Below, in pieces: positions 24,704-39,700 of a stretch of DNA of 64,000 nucleotides. A program made the position numbers and the translations under genes. The stretch's first letter is position 1; every line of letters starts with the position of its first letter. Under the pieces are notes generated by a model. The model was not told the origin of the DNA. It made no database searches and was given only the letters and a program-made list of their open reading frames with translations. Where the stretch lies: the NCBI RefSeq assembly GCF_039555335.1, contig NC_092635.1, positions 54,813,755 through 54,877,754 of the forward strand, written 5' to 3'. Origin of the DNA: Amphiura filiformis. Its lineage: Eukaryota; Echinodermata; Ophiuroidea; Amphilepidida; Amphiuridae.

Positions 24704-27700
24704 CTGTAGAAGGCAAGGTAAGGTAAGCATATGCCAGTGTAGATAGATTTAACATTATACGAGTGGATATTCATACATACGTAGTGGTATAAAAAAGATT
24801 TTAACTGAGTTTAACTTCAACATTACACTATTTTTCGCTCACATGGAATGTTTCCACTTGTTCTACTAGAGTCCTCAGCAGATCGTACTTGTTGTACAGG
24901 TGAAAACGTTCCAGGTGAGTGATAGATAATAATAGTGCTGAACTCTTTTAATTAGTATTCAACATGAATTTATTTGTGTCAATTCACCTTCGTAGTGAAT
25001 ACATCATACCTTAGTCACTGGTTTGCGCTTGGTTTGCATACCCATTGACTTTGTTTTGTGATAATTTTGATCATGGTCCTGAACACAGATATCCTGAACC
25101 AGTTGACCTGACAAAGTTTGATTTTAACATCACACTATGGTGGTGAATAGACAAATACAGGGCGCTATTCCATATACCCCAACAGAAGATGATCTTCATC
25201 TTCCACACAGAGAGTGTGAATTCCATTTGAAATCTACACCCTAGTGGGAGATTAAGGGCATGTCTTCCATATGGGGATATGATTTCAACTGGAATAGCTC
25301 AATGTTTCTGTTAGTGGAGTAGCTGCATTTATACCAATACACCAATGAAAGTATCAAAATAAATATTTTCTTAAATTCACAAGGATTTAAAATAGATAGT
25401 TTCATGTAGTTTGAGACCTGAAACATACAACTTATAAATGTAAAACATATGTTTAAAATAAGTTGTGTATATTGAAACTATACATTAAGCAAAAGCTATT
25501 ATTATATTTTAGCTTATTTTATAGCTTTTTTGTTGCACTAGGTCAAACATTTGCCTATCTCAACAATTTGCAGAACTCTGCATTGCTGATATCATTATCA
25601 TGCGTTGGTACAATCAGCAATGGTGCTATTCAAAATGACTGGTAGTGGTACCTGTTAGTTCCTAGTGATTATGGACAAGACTGTCACATCATAATGCAAT
25701 ATAATATCCATCTAAATTGTAGATTAATGTTATGAAGTTCATAAAACTAAAAATCTTCTCATCAAATTTATAGGTCATCCACACCCTCGTCAGGAACCAT
25801 CTCATCAATTAATAGGACAATCTTGTCAATGCATCTACCAGAGTTTCGCCAGACGCCAGGCATACAACCAATCAACCTGAGGACAACCAAGTGAATCTAC
25901 CAGGAGAACTGAAACTGAAGATCTTTGGTCGTGAAAATGCTACATTGCAACTATTATCAACACAGCTGTTGTCAAATCAAGTCAAGTATACTATTTTGCA
26001 ACCATTACAATATTATTTGTAATATACATTTCGATATTAAAACAACAACTTCAATAGTTGATACTTTCAAATAACAAACGAAATAAGAGAACTGATGCAT
26101 CACCACAAATATTATTTTGTATTATCTTTTTTTATCCTGGTGAAGGCCACTTACTAAATAATTGTCTGATTAAAGTGCAATACCAAGGTAACATGGTACA
26201 GAATCTTTGTGAAACAGAAACTATCTAGAAAAACTTTCACAGACTAGGGCAATAAGATGTCAGAGAAAAAAAGTATCTTTATGTTTAAAACAATGCAACA
26301 CTTTATTGTTTTCTTCTGTTTTTTAAACTGTGGCTGTGGGTAAAGCACATGTATGAAGGAGATGGTACTTTCCTGCCAAAAAGTGGGTCTTATGTTAATC
26401 TTCCGAGGTCCTATCTTAGAACTGGTAAATAATTTACATGTCAAATGTAAAGTTGTAATTGTTATTTGTTAATACACGTTATGTGGATAGACCTGTCTAT
26501 ACATTTCATTGTCAAATCTGAATATGGTTCATTATGTCAAAGGGATTATAACAACATAATGCTAATATATAGTTTTCATATATTTATTTATTGCCATACA
26601 GGTAGATTACTTTGTTTTACTATTGGTGAATACTAGGTAAGTACATGAATATCTTTGAGATTTTTGTCTGTGTAAACTATATTTAAGTATGATTTTATAC
26701 TAGTAGGATTAGAATGGTAATGATCAGTTATTACAGTATTTGTTAAGGCCATACCAGTGCAGAGTATCCAATTCCCAACAAAGACACAAATACACAACAA
26801 AATTTGAATTATGGCCACCTACACAGGTACACCGTTTCCAAGGGGGTGCCAAAGTACCCAACGGGTACACCCCTGTGGGTGATAACCTCCAACCGGAGGT
26901 GTTTGAACAGTATAGAGCAGAAGAAGTACACACATACATGTAGTACCAAGGCTGGTACTGCACAGGACCCACAAGCAATACTACTGCACTGGTGTTCCTG
27001 TGGTACTACACTGGTTCTCCCCTGGTACTGCATAGTACCGGCCAAGGTACTTTGTGACGATCGTGTACCTGTGTAGACAGCCCCAATAGCAATCTTGTAG
27101 TGAATATTTAGAATGTTTTGATAACATTACCATTTGGGTTGTAGAATTGTTTTGAAACATTTCATCAACACGCACAATTTCTTGCAGTCCATATAAGTGA
27201 AACCAAGTTCTACTGTTCCATGGTGATAATATTTAATTTTCTTTTCTTTAAAGGTTGTTTGGCACAATTACATGGTATGATTACTGAATACTCTTAATTA
27301 TTTTGAATGCAAAGCCACTTTTTTTATTCATCTAAATACAAGAGGGCAATCATTATGATGAGTCATTCTGATTGTCAACAATCACTACCTTCAAATATGA
27401 ATCTAATGCCTTTAACTGAAATGGACTTAACAAGTGGATTCAATATTAATTTTAAACAGTTATACTAAAATATGTACAGTACCAATTCTGTGTTGTAGGT
27501 GTATTCATGACTGTTTTTAATTAATGCGGACATTGACGTATGCTTCATCCGTTGTGGGCTTTTCCGTGTTGTTCCCTGGCTTGTGTGTTGGAACTTCATA
27601 GGTTGTATTAGGTGTTGGAACCTCGTAGGTTGTATCAGCTTGCATAACGCCTCCCATTTCCATTTGATCTTTCCTTTGTCCGTTTTTATGTGCGTACAGT

Positions 27701-30700
27701 GATCGTGAGCCATTTTGTCTGAAGTTACCAATGTAAATGGAGTTCACATCAAAGTTGATATAAGGTCTAAATTCATGTTGCTATGAATGCTGCAGTGCTG
27801 ATTTTTGCAACGGCAAATAGGCTGTTCCAGTTGAAATCCATACACCCTTATGGGAGACATCACCTTAATCTCCCACACAGGGGGTGTAGATTTCAAATGA
27901 AGTCACCCATAGTCGGGTAACCCCATTTGAAATTTGCACTCCCTGTGTGGAATATTAAGGTCATGCCTTTCATATGGGGTGTATGGATGTCAACTGGAAT
28001 AGCCCAATAGACACAAACCGACAGTACAGAATCGCCACCAGAAGCCTCCACAAGCATAGGAGTTTGTCCAGATTGTTTTGCAACACATTGCCCAATTCTC
28101 GCTATTCGCAATAAGGGCGCCGTCAGCGGTTTGCGATGTATCATGGGAAAAATAGTGATGTATCATGGGAAAAATTAATTGTGCACATTTCAAATCACAT
28201 TATTAAGTATTATTGAGAATGGATTCGCGTGTAACACCTTTATTTTGACAAACTGAAAAATATATTGTCACGTTGTTCCTATGTAATAGCATGGTAATAA
28301 AATTAATTGTGACTTGATGTCACATTATTTTCCCATGATACATCACCTTTATTTTTTCCCATGATATATCGTGTAAACTGCTGGCGGCGCTTTATTGCGT
28401 AATAGCTAGAATTAGCATGTTATTTGTTATGTTTTTGCAACATTACCAGAAGCATCCACAAGCCTGAAAGTTTTACCAGGTTTCTTTTTGCACCACATTG
28501 AATGAGCTTGTTATTTGTTATGTTCTTGCAACATTGTGTTCTAATCACAATACACATACAAAGTTATGGTTCCGAATTACTACCAGAAACCTCATGTCCA
28601 GGTATTTTTGCACCAAATTGATCGATTAGCTTGTTATTTGTTGTTTTTGCAACTTTTATTGTTATAATAGCAATGCAATCAAAGCTATGTCGTCATCATT
28701 TGTTTAGAATCACCACCAGAAGCATGCGAGTTTTACCCCCGGTTTTACCAGGTTTGTATTTTGCACCACATTGACTGATTAGCTCGTTATATGTTAACTT
28801 TTAATATTCTAATGACAATACAATCAAAGTTATGTAAGCTATACTTTGGTTTAGACCTACATGTTAGTTGTCCAGTTTAATTATACCAAGAAATATGCAA
28901 AAAAACAACCACCTTTACATCTCAATGTTATGTGTGTGCTAATTGTATGCCTATACCGGGGCCTATACTCATGTTATTTAAAAAGGGTAAATTGCCAAGT
29001 AATCAAGTGTGAAGTAGATGTGTTTATTAATAATTTATTTTAAAAGTGATTTATTTAGCATTATATTTTCATATTTCTAAAGTTACAATTGACTGATTGC
29101 AAATATTTTTGAAGTTGCAAATGGTTAAGTTGAAAAAAAATGTGAATATGATTTAAAATGTTATATTGGCTTACTAGACTTACTTTGTTGTTTTCTGTTG
29201 GAAGCTTTATTCTGTATCTCCGATTCTATGCTATTTTAATTTTATTCCAGAAATGTCAAGTCTAGCTATTTTATAGGCTTTAGTACAGAGCTCCCATGTA
29301 TTTTTGTTTATTGATAATCCTATGATAAACAAGTAGCTCAGCCCCAATTTATTGCAAAGGATCATCTCTTATACTTCTCTTATACTTGTTTTCAGCAAAG
29401 ATGTCACCCTGACATGCCATCGGACATGCCCGAGGAGTTTTGCTGATATGAATGCAACAAAGCAAATATATTATGGTGTCTCCGCAGGTTTTCATTGTTA
29501 TTGACTTTTAAGCCATTCCTTAAAAGGGATCACTGATATTACCATTAATATCTCTTCAAAAATGATAAAGGTAACATCCTGGCTGAAATAGGTAATGGTG
29601 AGCCTATTGCAAAGTCCTAGCACACACTTTAACCACAAGTAACACATATTGCAGGAAACAATAGCACCAGGACACACACCTAGCAAATTGATCCCAAAGC
29701 AGGAAGTACATACACCAAAGATCACAGCAAAAATGCCTATACTTGAAAATGCTGTTTAAAACAACCCTGGGTGAACTAAAAATTAACCCTCTCCATGCGG
29801 GTGTCTACCGCAGATGGCAATTTTTATTTAATTCAAAAATGTCAAAATTGTACATTTTTATGTCCATATTTTGAATCTGCATGAAAAATGCATTAAAATG
29901 AGTACAAATAAGCCTAGCATTGATTGATTCAGTGCTTTTGATATTTTGAGAAAAATAACTTTGAAGCCAATGGCTATGGCATGCAGAGCATCAAACAAGT
30001 AGTTCAAAATTCTTAATCATTCTTAATGAATATTTTAAGCACTATTTTATTCACCCACCAAACAGTGTTGCTTAAACTTTTAAACAGTGTTTAATGTGTA
30101 TCAATTTCCTATAGTCATCAAATATCAACATAATAGCTTATTCAGTTATAATTTACTGGCTAATATTGCACAATGATTTCATTAGACAGTACTAAATGGT
30201 GTTGTGTAATTAAGAATAAAGGGTAAGGCATTATCATTTACACCTAAATAAATATAATTCATAATACAATGTGTATATTTTCAATCTTGAACTTACAAAA
30301 TGCATCTTTGTGTATGAAAGTAAAATTAGCATGAAGCTAACTAAACATTTGCAAGCTCAATGAAGCTTATTTAGTTACAGAGAAAACTATGAGACAAGCC
30401 TGCATACATAAAAAGACCTATAGTTGCAATGTAGCATCTACAGGACAGAATACCAAGTCTACCAATTTCAGACAACACTTTGAAACATGAGGAAAGGCAC
30501 AAGCAGCAAGAGAATAACAATAACAATGGCTGTGTCATTCCATTTAAAATCCAGCACTACCCCTGTGGAAGATTTTGGGAATATCTTTCACAGGGGGAGA
30601 TTTTCAAATGGAATTAGCACATTAACTGACTCTTTTGTAACTCACCCTCCCTCTATGGAAGATTCATGTTGAATCTTTCTTAGAGGGTGTATAAAATTCC

Positions 30701-33700
30701 TATGGAGCTGCCTAATATGTTCATTCTATTTGAACTTCATACTCCCCATGTAGAAGATATATCCAAATTCTTCCACAGGGGTAGTGTGGATTTTAAAAGG
30801 AAGAGCTCAATAGTCTCCTCCGCCGCCAGATTGATTTCGCTTGATCACCCCACACAAACAGTCTGCCAAATGGCAATGATAACACAAGCTCTATTTGATA
30901 GGCTAAAATCTTTTACGATGTGAAAGCATGTCATCCAGCACGAATTGTAACGAAGCTTTCAATAAGTTAATGACCATTCATGATTCATCGTGAGCATAGT
31001 CACATGTAATCGAACTCGGCTGAACACAAGAATAGTGCCGGGATTTGTTTCGGACAGATGCCAATCAGGACTGGCATTATATCATGTTACAATTGGCAGA
31101 CGTTTTGTGTGGAGATCGAGCGGAATCAAACTAGCCGCTGTGGAGACTAACAATAGCACCATATAGAACACTACTTGCGATTCCAGAAAAATATTGCACA
31201 CATTTTTTTTTGCCAATTGCCAATAAAAGTCAGATTGCAATATTTTTCCAAGTCGTTTGAAAGTGGGCCAAAAACATGTATTTCACATAGCATAAGTCGA
31301 CTCATTCATAAATTTTTGAGTGTGGGCTTTTTTCATAATTTGAATATATATTTTGATAATTGTGACGTGTCATGTCAAAAGGAGACACTTTTGGGCAGGT
31401 TATCAATTTTGAGATTTTTACATATCCTAAATATAGAGATATTTTGCTCCACTCGGCCGTTTTCCCCAATGAAATCGGACATTCCTAAGCGAAGATATTG
31501 AGTTCGTAAGTTATGGTATTATAAAATTGGGAATTGAGATATCAGCCTTTAAAAATATTATTGACAATGTTGGGAATAGGAATTTCCTTGAAAAATGTTT
31601 GAAAAAATACAAGATACCAGTTATATTCCGGTCTGAAACTATCAGACAATATTTTTAACATTAATAACATCACAAATTCGCAACAAACCCAAATTGTGAA
31701 AAAAATACCACCGGGTAGATTATTGGCTATTTCTCCATTTACGATCCTGCCCAAAAGTGTTTCCTTTTGACATGACACGTCACAATTGGTTATAAAATAG
31801 ATTAGAAACTTTAGTTTTCAAAAAACTTAAAATGGATAACCTGAAATTAATCTTTGCACAAGTCTTCGGGCTTGATTACACAACATACGTAAAATACCCT
31901 AAAAACGCATGTTTTGACCGTTATTCCCAATAATTTGACTTTTGATGTCAGTTAGTTTTAACTATAAAGGATTAGGATTTGGCTAAGTTACAGTTGGCAA
32001 AACAGGATAATATGTTTTTAATCCCAAGTAATGAGTGCTGTATTTTCCTAGAATCAGGAGTGGAACCTGGCACACTACATGTAGACTAAGGTCATGTTCA
32101 CACTATGCCTGTTTTGCCCTGTGTCCCGGGTACAACCCGGGTTGGTTATAAGTGTGAACAGGAAAAAACCTCAAAAAAAATCGACCCGGGTCAATTTTTT
32201 TCAACCTAGGAAAGAGTATGTTAAAACACGTGTCAAATCTGGTTATGACTCGGGTCAATTGTAGTGTGAACAGAAATTCACTGTTTGACCCGCATTACTA
32301 GAAGTAAACATAACCATTATCACCCCATTTCTATTGTGTCTGTCTGCACTGGGAAAAGAATGATTCAGTTCTTTGGCAATAAAATCAATAAACATCTATT
32401 CCTGAGATAAGAAAGTTATTTTCATGCAAACAAATTACTAGTATTATCGAATCAAGAAGTAAAAATTTTTTTTCTGAGTTATTAACCCAAGACAGAAGCA
32501 ACTAGATAAATTACATAAGGTGGAATTAGAAAATAAAATTTAAAAAATTAGCATAGTTAGGCCGGGAGCCTGTTATATATACCGGTAATAGTCAATGACA
32601 GAATATGTATACGCCTGCATCATCAGTAGGCTTAGGTAAAATAATCAACCCGGGTCAATTTTCTTCATGAGAGTGGCTATAGTGTGAACAGAGATTTTTT
32701 GACCCCGGGACCCGGGTACAACCCGGATTAACCCGGTCCCGGGTAAATAATTCATATGTGAACATGACCTAAGCATCACATATCAACTGCAACAAGATGT
32801 AGTTGTTTTATCTAGAAACCTTTTATCAAATGTGGTATGAGCAAGCAAAATCAGTCTGAAGTCAAGCATATTCAGGTTTCATTTTTCTACTTTGATGTAT
32901 GAAGCATTTGCAAAGCTACATTTTGCAGAAAACCATTGAAATTGGCAAATAAGCAATTGAAGGGTTCCAAAACCCTATAGCAAAGAGAAATCATTTTGTT
33001 TGACTATATCTCAAAATCAATATTTCCGACTTCTACTGCTTTTGCTTGATAACATCACAAATATTGAATATGAAATTGCAACTTATTTTGTTACATTACA
33101 CTTTTATTAACAAATGTAATATATTGGAAGATTTGTCTCTCTCTCTCTCTAGCTCACTCAACTCTCTCTGTACCACTGGCATACCAGGCAAAATTTTCTA
33201 AGTGGGTCAAACTTGCTGACTCAAGAGGAACAAGAATATAGTGGCCTCAATTCAAATGTGTTATTCCAGTTGAAATCCATTCACCCCTATGAAAGACATG
33301 ACTTTAATCTTCCACACAGGTAGTGTTAATTTCAAATGCATATACCTGAATGGGTTATTCCATTTCAAATCTACATCCACGTGTGTTAGGCTGGGAGATA
33401 AGGTTTTGTCTTCCATATGGGGGTGTAAGGATTTCAACTGGAATAGCCCAGTGTTAAGCCTCAACTTGAGCTCACTGAATAGGGCTTTCAAAGTATTATT
33501 TATTTAGTTCTATGTCATTTTGGTTCACTTGTTGTGACAGCTATCCCACAGGTTGAACATGAAGTTTGTAAATAGTTTTATGGAATAAAGAATGTATAAA
33601 TGTCCTTGTGGGGGAACAAATAAGATCACCAAGGAGCAGACAACTTCCAGGGCTACATAAATGCCAAAAAATGCTTGGTCTACTCTCTGTGCCAAATAAA

Positions 33701-36700
33701 TCTGTGCCCCACCCTCAAGCACATGCTATGAAACTAAATTTGCAAATCTTGAATGGTCTATAAATGATGCAAGCAAGATAATTTGGCATATTTCCATACT
33801 TTTTTTGTAAGCCTTTGTAGAACATTTTAAGAAAAGGTACCCCATAAACACATGTATCTGTGCTACCCCCATTTTAACCTGCAAAACGTTTCTTGCCCCC
33901 CTCCCCCATTTTGGGTTGCCAAATATTTCTCCCTCCCCCATTTCATTTTACCCGGGGCTGATAATTATTACACAGTCCCCAAAAGTTATATAATACCTGT
34001 ACTGTACATTGGCTGTGCACCCCATACACCACCCCCTGAACACACACCCGCACAAACACTCCTTCCAAAATCAATTAAAACATCACCACTATAAGCAATA
34101 CAAAGCCAATGGGACAAGAAGTACTTACGTGGTCTCTGGTTCTGGTTCTTCAGCTATTGCCTCTTGTCCCTGTGAGTAACGAGGTGCTGGCTTAGGTTGA
34201 CGTCTGGTCTTCTTTGTCTTAGATCGCTGCTTGAATTGAGGTCTGCTTGCCACTTGCTGTTAGATGAGTACCATATGGTGAAGGAATATGGCAGCAAGTA
34301 CAAGGTGCATGGAAAGGAAAGACAAGATGTATAGGATTAGCATTGGTAAACATCCATTTCTATTTCATCATTTTTTTCATCTGTACATGTCATACGACAG
34401 TCAACATTAATAGGTAAATTTTCACAGGAAAATTTTCTGGACACGTGACCAATGCATATCAATGTGAGTGTAACCTCGAGCCTGATCCCTGACCCCCGGC
34501 GGTGACCTCGCTATTCAAGTATAGTATTCTTGGCCGCAATTTTGATAGAAATTTGTGCATTGCAAATTTATTGAATATTATGTAATCTTAATTTCTTCAC
34601 AATATCATTAAAACGTAATTTCAAAAATATCTATTTATGGAAAAAAATATTTATCTACGGAAACTCTTACCATAATATTATAAACTTGCGACAAGTCACT
34701 TATTTTGCATCAAAGGAGGAATTCTTCCTATTCAAATACATTGGAAGACCACCCGCTGTGCTCGGGGTCACATTCCATAATGCTAATGTGTGTGCGCCCA
34801 TGGGTGTCACGTGTACAGAAAAATTTCCCGTGAAAATGTACCTATTAATTTTGACTGTACGAGATGATCATTGATAAAATCGAGGGTTTAGGGTACCTAT
34901 CTGCAATAGCTGCCCTTAAAACATTTAACAATGTCTAGATCCTATATCTAAAATATGACATCTGGCAGCTATTGTAGGTAAGGCCTTCTTGCCCTGAACC
35001 ACCGAAATGACAATGCAACTAGACCCGTCTTAGACATGAAACCTGTTGCTCTGCGAGTAGCCTTTAAAGGCCCATTCAGTGATTTGCTCATCCGGATGAT
35101 CGTAAAAATCATCCAAATTCAGATTTTGGTACCATTGTCATTGTCATAGATGTATAACATAGCATGCGAGTGGTTCAGCCGAAAGCTGTGTATTTAAGAC
35201 AAAATAAGGCATTTTACACGAATCTGTAATATATACTGACAGTATATAAATTAGTTACATGTATTTGAATGGGGCTTCAACTACATCAATACTGCTGTTT
35301 TCTTGTTATTTTGCCAAATTTTTCATTTCAAAAATACCAAAATAATGACAATTTGAATGACTTATCCTTCACTTTTAAGCAATTTATATACAATTTGTTT
35401 TACACTTGCGCTAGGATCACTGAATGGGTCTTTAATGTTGTTGCTATATGAGGCAAATACCCTAAATTGATGAAGATAATTTTAATGATTTGGATCACAT
35501 TATCATCATCATCATGGTCATCATTTTCCGTCATCATCACCATCATCATCGCATCTAACCCTAGCAGTAAAATATAGGGTTGAAATGTGCAATATCGGGC
35601 CAATGGGTAATTTAAGGAGTTTCAAGTTTACAATATCATACACCATAATATCAAATGGCGTCATATGATGTGGTATTTCTCCGTAGATGTTGCAGAAGAG
35701 GGCATTATCAAGATTCAAGAGATTCAGGATTCTTTTATTGTTCAAAACCTTACTAATAAGGTACAGAACATAAGCACTTAACATAAAATTTCAGTACGGC
35801 ACAACAATTTCAGGAGTTCATTCGAAATCAGTGCACCCACTGTGTGAATTTCAAATGGGATGACCTGAATGGGTGACTCAATTTGAAATCAACACCCCCT
35901 GTGTGGAAGATTAAGGTCATATCTTCTGCAGGGTGTGTATGGATTTCAACTGGAATCGCCCATTGCTGGATTGATCCCATGTGTAAAATAAAAGATTTGC
36001 TTACCGGAGGTGCATCATCTGACATTGCCATGGCTGGGGTCTCGCCGTGTTCATCCTCATTTTCGTACACAAATGTTTCCTCAAAATCTATCAGAGGATC
36101 GACATTGAAGAAGGAACTGACTTTTTCTGGCTCAAAATAATCCAAGAGTACCACAAGAAGTCCGCATACTACCGAGACAATACCTGCAGAAAAACGTATG
36201 AGCACAAGTCTACTGGTAATTTCATAATATTTACTCCATAATTTATGCATTACATTATTATCTAACAGAATATATCCCATTCAGTTATGAAAGCTATAAC
36301 ATGCACAGGGGCAGTTCCCTTAAATCAAGAAAAAGCCTGCCAAAACAGTCAAATTTCAGCCAATTTTAGCCTCTGAGCACCTCTCCCCCATTGACAATCT
36401 TGGAGCCGTCCCTGATACAGTGTGAGATTGCCATTGGGATGTATGGTTGAAGTCGAACATATTACCATTGGCAAGTGATAATCAATGCCAGGATCGATGC
36501 AAATAACTGATGGTTTACAAATAGCACATTTATTGATATAGACAAAGTGATATAGACACAGTTATAATATCTAACCCTAACATTAATCATAACATAGTCG
36601 CTACTAAATAGTGGCTTGTTAACTACTGGAGTAACACTGTTGCACTGGCAACAAACAGTCCCAAGTTTTCACCCAATCAGATGTGTCCTTTTACTATTAT

Positions 36701-39700
36701 GCCTCTCATTTTCATCCAATCAGATGTGTCCTTGTATTACGACTTTCAACTTACCAGCAACTAAACATACATAGAATGAAGCTCCTTTATGGAAGATTAG
36801 TTTCTTTTCATCCGTAAACGGAATGATCATCTCCGAACCAAATCTCACCGATGCGTAGATAATGTTACCAGTAATCATGGTGACGCCGGTTGCCATCAAG
36901 AAATAGGCTCCATAACGGACCACGTTGAAGAAGAGGATTAGAGAGATGAGATACAGAGGGAAAGCGGTCCTGTAGGAGAAAAGGGTCATAATGAATATCA
37001 TGTTAAAGGCGAGATGTTATACTCCTTCACATCATGCATCGTAAAACCTTGATAGTTAGCATATGTGCTTACTATCAAACGCTTTTGAAAACATGAAATT
37101 GCACCAAAGTCCGGCGTTTCACCAACCGAGCTAATGGTTAAGACACACATTTGCAGGTTTACTTGTTTGTATGTAACTACAATGTATGTGTATCAATGAT
37201 TTGCTCAAAACCCTTTACACTTTTGTGGATGGGACTCTTTATGTTTTAAAAGCGCTCGATAGAAAGCACATGTGCTAACTATCGAGTTTTTACAGTATAT
37301 TATTATGATCATAAGAGAACTAATATGTACCAGAGAATAATCCAAGTGTAGTATCCAGCCAGACGGTAGGAACGGCCCCATCTGATATCCTCTCCATCCA
37401 GTGTGAAATATTCAGCTATCCACAAAATTGGATAAGGTTTACCCAACCACTGTGCCTCACGGAACTCGCGATTAATTCTACCGGCTGTTGAGAGAAAAAC
37501 AAAGATGATCATTATTTTGTAAAATTAGGTACTATGTGGGGAGGGGGGAGGTCATTATTATAATTAAAATTAGGTTTGGAGTAGGCAAGTACCCCCCCAA
37601 CAGCCACCAGATCAAGCAGAGTGGAGGTGTAGCTTTTATATCGTCATATCATCTTTATCGAGCTTCTTTAGGGGTCGTTTTGTTTGGTCATGTAACATAT
37701 AGACCTCTTCCACAGGGATCCCTAAAGAACCACTTGTATAATACGGGACAGTTGACTATGTACAACCTCCTAAAATGTCTTGGATGTGGTAGGTATAACC
37801 TTAAAAGCTTACATTATCATGCCCCCCCCACTTATTACTTGAAGAACACCTTGACCAAATTCGTTTTGCATGCCGGGTTTGCATGTTACGTTTTTACAGG
37901 ACTTACAAAATCTGCCGAAGCCTATTCTTCCTTGGCCACCGTAGAAATGGAATCGCTCATTGTAATTAATTACTTCTTCCGTGGCTTTCAACTCATGATG
38001 GTCAGCTGGAAACAGGAATATAAAAATGAATGTCATCATAAATGAGTGCATACTGTACATTTAAACAAGAAATGTCTTTAAAAAGACAACACCATGGATG
38101 AAATTCATGTTTCATAATTTTACATTGACAAGTACTTGGAATGCTAGTAATTTTTTTTGTGTAGCACATGCACAACTAACCGGGTTGGAAATGTTGTTAC
38201 CACGAATACCACCAATGACATACTATAAGCTAAATTGAAAAATGTGTGTTAAATATGTCTACATTTAATTTATACTTAATTTATACTTGTACAAACAAAG
38301 GGATCAATGGAAATCACATCCACCGAGTTTCGCATCAATCCAACAATCTATATTCAGACGACTTTGTGATTACGTTTTATGACATGACTTTAAAAAAGCA
38401 CTAACTGAGAGCTACTAAGGCAACGTGAAATAAATTGATAAGGGACTATTATTATGTTGTTGATGTGATGAACAAATTAAAAACACAACTTATTTTTGAT
38501 TTTAGATTTATCTGAAAGTGAATATGTATTTACAGTTACAATGTAAGAACAAAGACAATACTGATATGCCTGATTTAACAAGTTAATTATCAATATCGAT
38601 ATCTGCATGATGGTATTTTCTTTTCTTTTTTCCTCTATTGCTCCCCTTCCTTATTCCTTCCCCATCCCCTTTGTTACAATGTATTAAGTTCCCCTCTTTT
38701 TTCCTTTTTTATTTGTCGTTTCCTTTCCTTCCCTTTTGACCCCAAGTCTTGACCTTTTTATCCTCTTTCTCTCCTCCTTTTCTTTCCCCTTCCTTTTTTT
38801 CTTCCTTTTCTTAGTTTATTTCCCCATTTACTTTCACTTTTAACCCCTTGTTCTGCAACCCCCCCCATTTTTCCAGTACGAACGAGTTTCCCCTAGCTAC
38901 GCCACTGGTCATAACCTGAGCCGTATATAGCCCTAAAATACGGTAGAAATATGTTTTTAGTAAACAAGACATTTTCCAACATGAAATATGATGTGCCTAC
39001 CTTTAAGGGTTATGTTCACCGCATTCAATCCTATTTTGACGCCAATATCCGCTTCTATTTCATGCGTTTCAAAGGCTTTGTAATATGTTGGCGTATCGTG
39101 GAGTTCAGCTACCTCCCATTCCATTCCATATAATCCCACTGTGTATAGGAAAGCGGGAAGTTCAAAAGAGTTAAAACAACGCATGCATAAGAAATGCGCG
39201 GAAATAAGTTTAAGTGTATAACATGATGACAATTAATTAAAACAGTCTTTAATTGCGTTTTTCTACAGAATGGTGATTTTGAGCAATTATGGACACATCT
39301 GTGTATAGTAAACAGTATTAGGCCCTATTTGAAGGATACCGGTACAAATTGTATAAACGGGTGGGTAAACGGTCAGTCCGGAAGTGTTTAAACTGATCAT
39401 TCCGAATGATCGCATCCAAGAAAGTTGCGTAACAATAGAAATCATATTAATTTGTTATGGATTTTGAAGTCGATCAATCTCTGCGCTTTTGAACTAAATT
39501 TTGATTTAAACTCCAAAAATGTTAACAAGACAAGCAAAGCTGTAGTTCCAGTAACTGTAACTCGTCGTACTTCAGGTCCGTAGATGTCATTATGTTTATG
39601 ATAAAGACTGAAGTCTTGCTGGCAGGACTAGCAAAGCTGAAGATAAACATATGATGGAGGAAAATCAAAGTCGCATGCCAACATTAAAAAGATTAGAAAA

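Noticed and set aside
35828..36280. 150-codon minus-strand frame taken as a single exon
   Set aside because: The real DUOXA exon 7 is 36183-36005; the remainder is intron and MITE read through in frame.
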